A stretch of DNA of 8,662 bases, taken from the NCBI GenBank assembly GCA_947625175.1, contig CANQNI010000061.1:1-8662 (forward strand), given 5' to 3'. Shown here piece after piece: positions 6,164 to 8,662 of the stretch (positions are counted from its first letter, which is position 1; every line of letters starts with the position of its first letter). This stretch comes from an uncultured Eubacteriaceae bacterium (GTDB lineage Bacteria; Bacillota; Clostridia; Eubacteriales; Eubacteriaceae). The notes under the pieces are model-generated. The model was given only the letters and a program-made list of their open reading frames with translations, was not told the origin of the DNA and did not search any database. Both the position numbers and the translations under genes were made by a program.

Positions 6164-7059
6164 GTTATTTTTGGAAGTGTTTTAGGTCTTGATCTTTTTT
6201 TCGAAAGTTTTGCTTTCTTCTTAGCTTCTTTAATCAGTTTTATTTCTTCTTTCTCCTTAACTCTAACTTCCCGGGCTTCTTCTTTACTTAATAAGGTAAA
6301 CGGTTTTCCTTTAAAATGAATAATAATTAGGCCAATTAATCCAACCAGTAAAAGAATAATTGAAATAATTTGAGCTTGTCTGAGTCCAAAGAAAAGTAAA
6401 GAATCAGTCCGAAGACCTTCTATAAAGAACCGGGCAAAACTATAAAAAATTAAATATAAACAAGTTGCCTGGCCACACTTAGTTTCTCTCTTATTTTCAA
6501 AGTAAAGTAAAAAGAAAAACAATAATAGATCTACAATTGACTCATATAAAAAAGTAGGATGGACATAGATAACTTCATCGGCGAAATTATAGACCGGAAT
6601 AGCCCAGGGTAGATCAGTCATACGGCCATGAGCTTCCATATTAAAATAATTCCCCCAGCGTCCTATGGCCTGCCCTAAAGCTAGAGACGGTACTAGTAAA
6701 TCAAAAAACTTTAAAATATTATATTTTTTATAATAGCAGTAAACAATAGTAACTAATGCTCCAGCTATAATTGCTCCATGGATAGCTAAACCGCCACTTC
6801 TGATATTAATTATCTGGTCTAAATTATTTCCATAATAATCCCATTCAAAAATTACGTAGTAAGCACGGGCGCCAATAATCGCAAACGGAATTAAGCAAAG
6901 AAAATAATTTAAAAAACTATCCTCTGAAATATCAAATCTGGGTAATCTTCTTAAAGCAACTATTAAACCAAGTAAAATACCCAGTACCATGGTTATAGCG
7001 TACCATCTAATTTCAAAACCATTTATATCAAAAGCTACGGGATTTGGAATAGGTAGCAT
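6154..7059 (-). CDS. lgt: Prolipoprotein diacylglyceryl transferase Lgt
   Basis: This is a 301-residue multi-pass inner-membrane enzyme. Known role: it transfers diacylglycerol from phosphatidylglycerol to the lipobox Cys of prolipoproteins, the first step of lipoprotein maturation. It begins with the typical PNPVAFDINGFEIRWYA stretch. Conserved features are GGLAIHG (89-95, H94), the signature AIGRWGNYFN (131-140, with R134) followed by MEAHG, HPTFLYES (167-174) and FARFFIEGLRTD (208-219). About seven hydrophobic segments are visible between residues 20 and 248. After the last one comes a charged, Lys-rich tail (about 257-301) that is longer than in many Lgt proteins and probably cytoplasmic. 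The ATG is supported by AAAGGA on the minus strand (complement of 7066-7071) at 6-base spacing. The gene converges with pduL across a shared terminator and diverges from the debranching enzyme gene. Confidence 0.96.
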   Translation of the reverse strand: MLPIPNPVAFDINGFEIRWYAITMVLGILLGLIVALRRLPRFDISEDSFLNYFLCLIPFAIIGARAYYVIFEWDYYGNNLDQIINIRSGGLAIHGAIIAGALVTIVYCYYKKYNILKFFDLLVPSLALGQAIGRWGNYFNMEAHGRMTDLPWAIPVYNFADEVIYVHPTFLYESIVDLLLFFFLLYFENKRETKCGQATCLYLIFYSFARFFIEGLRTDSLLFFGLRQAQIISIILLLVGLIGLIIIHFKGKPFTLLSKEEAREVRVKEKEEIKLIKEAKKKAKLSKKRSRPKTLPKITKK

Positions 7060-7091
7060 TATTTTTCCTTTATCTAGATTAAATCCTAGTT

Positions 7092-7120
7092 ATTTTATCG
7101 CAATTAATAGATATTGTATA
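7092..7120 (-). promoter_or_regulatory. Candidate promoter for lgt
   Basis: Read on the minus strand, a -35-like TATACA (complement of 7115-7120, 4 of 6) and a -10-like TAAAAT (complement of 7092-7097, 5 of 6) are spaced by 17 bp. This would place transcription start about 26 bases before the lgt ATG. The region is A/T rich, so chance matches are likely. The boxes interlock with the candidate plus-strand promoter. Confidence 0.35.
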
Positions 7121-7122
7121 AT
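7094..7122 (+). promoter_or_regulatory. Candidate promoter for the debranching enzyme gene
   Basis: A perfect -10 box TATAAT (7117-7122) follows a weak -35-like TTTATC (7094-7099, 3 of 6) at 17-bp spacing. Transcription would start near 7129, about 20 bases before ATG 7150. The strong -10 and the position are in favour; the poor -35 and the A/T-rich background are against. Confidence 0.45.
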
Positions 7123-7149
7123 AATATCATTAAAATTATGAGAGAAATT

Positions 7150-8662
7150 ATGTCAACAAAAACATATAATTTTGATGAATCAGTAATAAAACCTCCGGTA
7201 GGGGAAATTAACGGATTCCCATATAGACCGGGCTATCATAGATTAAATGGAGCTTCTATTATATAAAATAGGAGAAAAAGACCCTTATGCTATCTTACCT
7301 TTTCCGGAAGAGTGTAAAAAAGGTGGAGTTTTTTCAATGATCGTTTATGGACTTGAAATAGGTGAGTTTGAATATGCCTACCGAATGGATGGTCCATATG
7401 AACCTGAAAAAGGTTTAATTTTTAATAAAGAACATGTTCTTCTTGACCCCTATGCTGAAGTGGTCACAGGACAGTCCAAATGGGGAAATCAGCAAAAGAA
7501 TGAGCATTATCATGGGAGTTTATCCAGAAACGTTTTTGATTGGGGAAAGTCAAAAAATCCTTTGACCAGACCTGAAGATACAATAATTTACGAACTTCAT
7601 GTAAGAGGGTTTACCAAAAATGATAATTCAGGTGTTGCTTTTCCTGGAACTTTCGCTGGACTGGAAGAAAAGATTCCCTACTTAAAAGAACTTGGTGTAA
7701 CAGCAGTAGAACTCATGCCAATTTTTGAGTTTGATGAAACTTCAGATATAAGGGAATTCGATGGAAATATTCTACCAAACTACTGGGGATACAATACTCT
7801 AAATTTCTTTTCCCCAAATGGTGCTTATGCCGCCACGGATAAACCAACCGAAGAAGGAACAGAACTTAAAAAACTGATTAAAACCTTTCATGATAATGGA
7901 ATTGAAGTAATTCTTGATGTTGTCTTTAACCACACTGCAGAAGGCAACGAAAACGGACCTGTTTTTTCCTTTAAAGGAATAGATAATAATGTTTATTATA
8001 TGTTAACGCCTGAAGGGGAATATTATAATTTCTCCGGTTGCGGAAATACCTTTAACTGTAATAATGCAGCGGTTAGGGATTTTATTATGCAGTGTCTAAG
8101 ACATTGGGTTTCAGTTTATCATATCGATGGCTTTCGTTTTGATCTGGCTAGTATTCTAGGTCGCAATGAGGATGGTTCTCCTTTAGATAACCCGCCACTG
8201 CTAGAATCAATCGGGGAAGACCCGCTACTTAAAGATGTTAAACTTATCGCTGAAGCCTGGGATGCTGGCGGAATGTATCAGGTAGGAAGTTTTCCTTCTT
8301 ATGATCACTGGTCTCAGTGGAATGGAAAGTACCGTGACGATTTAAGAAGCTTTTTAAAAGGTGATCTTTGGGCAGCCCCTGAAGCAGCTAAGCGCCTGAC
8401 AGGCTCTGATGATCTTTATGCCGCTTATTCAACTAAATATAATACTTCAATTAATTTTCTAAATTGTCATGATGGCTTTACCCTTTATGATATGTATACC
8501 TATAATCAAAAACATAATGAAGCAAATGGTTGGAACAATACAGATGGAACTGATGATAATAGAAGCTGGAATTGTGGCATAGAAGGTCCAACTGATGATG
8601 AAGAAATTAATAAACTCCGGTTTAAAATGGTTAACAATGCTATGACGACCTTAATGCTCTCG
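7150..8662 (+). pseudogene. glgX: Glycogen-debranching GH13 enzyme (GlgX/isoamylase type), N-terminal deletion, runs off window
   Basis: Enzymes of this type hydrolyse alpha-1,6 branches of glycogen or limit dextrins. The 5' frame from ATG 7150 (weak site GAGAG at 7140-7144) encodes MSTKTYNFDES through RPGYHRLNGAS and stops at TAA 7264-7266. The remaining frame is open from 7247 (MELLLYKIGEK) to the window end. The first part is typical of the N-terminal CBM48-like domain, but the strand that usually joins NGAS to xELLLY, roughly 17-20 residues, is missing. The catalytic GH13 domain is otherwise intact: region I DVVFNH (Asp codon 7916), region II GFRFDLAS (nucleophile Asp codon 8141), region III AEAWD (acid/base Glu codon 8252) and region IV NCHDGF (Asp codon 8471). 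LTGSDDLY and NYWGYNTLNFFSP favour GlgX/isoamylase over pullulanase. A shortened protein starting at ATG 7247 is conceivable, but that ATG has no good ribosome binding site. The C-terminus is not visible. The break may be a real lesion or an assembly collapse. Confidence 0.8.

Noticed and set aside
6086..6319. Plus-strand frame of 77 residues overlapping lgt
   Set aside because: It lies antisense to the Lgt C-terminal tail and across the terminator. Its hydrophobic composition reflects the complement of Lys-rich codons.
1..8662. Mobile elements, CRISPR arrays, toxin-antitoxin or defence genes
   Set aside because: No transposase, integrase, regular spacer-repeat pattern or defence-type domain is visible. 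The gene content is housekeeping.

Overview
The window reads as a chromosomal, low-GC, Gram-positive-type (Bacillota-like) anaerobe. A Halanaerobiales-like halophile or thermohalophile is my best guess. The guess rests on the tlyA-nadK-argR-recN operon order, an OLE RNA with its partner membrane protein, AT-rich codon use and a glycogen-debranching enzyme. It is inference, not a database match. I see no phage genes, insertion sequences, CRISPR arrays, tRNA or rRNA.

Layout: (1) Bases 1-226 hold the 3' end of a methionine-R-sulfoxide reductase (msrB), followed by an A/T-only spacer. (2) A strong sigma70/sigmaA-type promoter (TTGATA-17-TATAAT) drives a structured RNA of about 550 nt (321-871). 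Its 5' and 3' ends pair perfectly, and a hairpin terminator follows it. Size, position and the next gene identify it as OLE (ornate, large, extremophilic) RNA. (3) The next gene (979-1566) encodes the OLE-associated membrane protein OapA, including its DxxxD motif. (4) A tightly packed operon follows: tlyA (rRNA 2'-O-methyltransferase), nadK (NAD kinase, broken by an apparent 5-nt deletion), argR (arginine repressor), recN (DNA repair ATPase) and pduL (phosphotransacylase). Several of these genes overlap by a few bases. (5) A long bidirectional terminator separates pduL from the convergent lgt gene (prolipoprotein diacylglyceryl transferase). (6) A short divergent promoter region leads to a GH13 glycogen-debranching (glgX-type) gene. 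It runs off the right edge and carries an apparent N-terminal deletion of about 60 nt at a direct repeat.

The most notable content is the OLE RNA/OapA ribonucleoprotein locus. It is a known but rare and poorly understood membrane-associated RNA system, and here it sits behind msrB. The second notable point is that two otherwise well-conserved genes each carry a deletion-type reading-frame break. Either the strain has real lesions or the assembly is faulty at short repeats.
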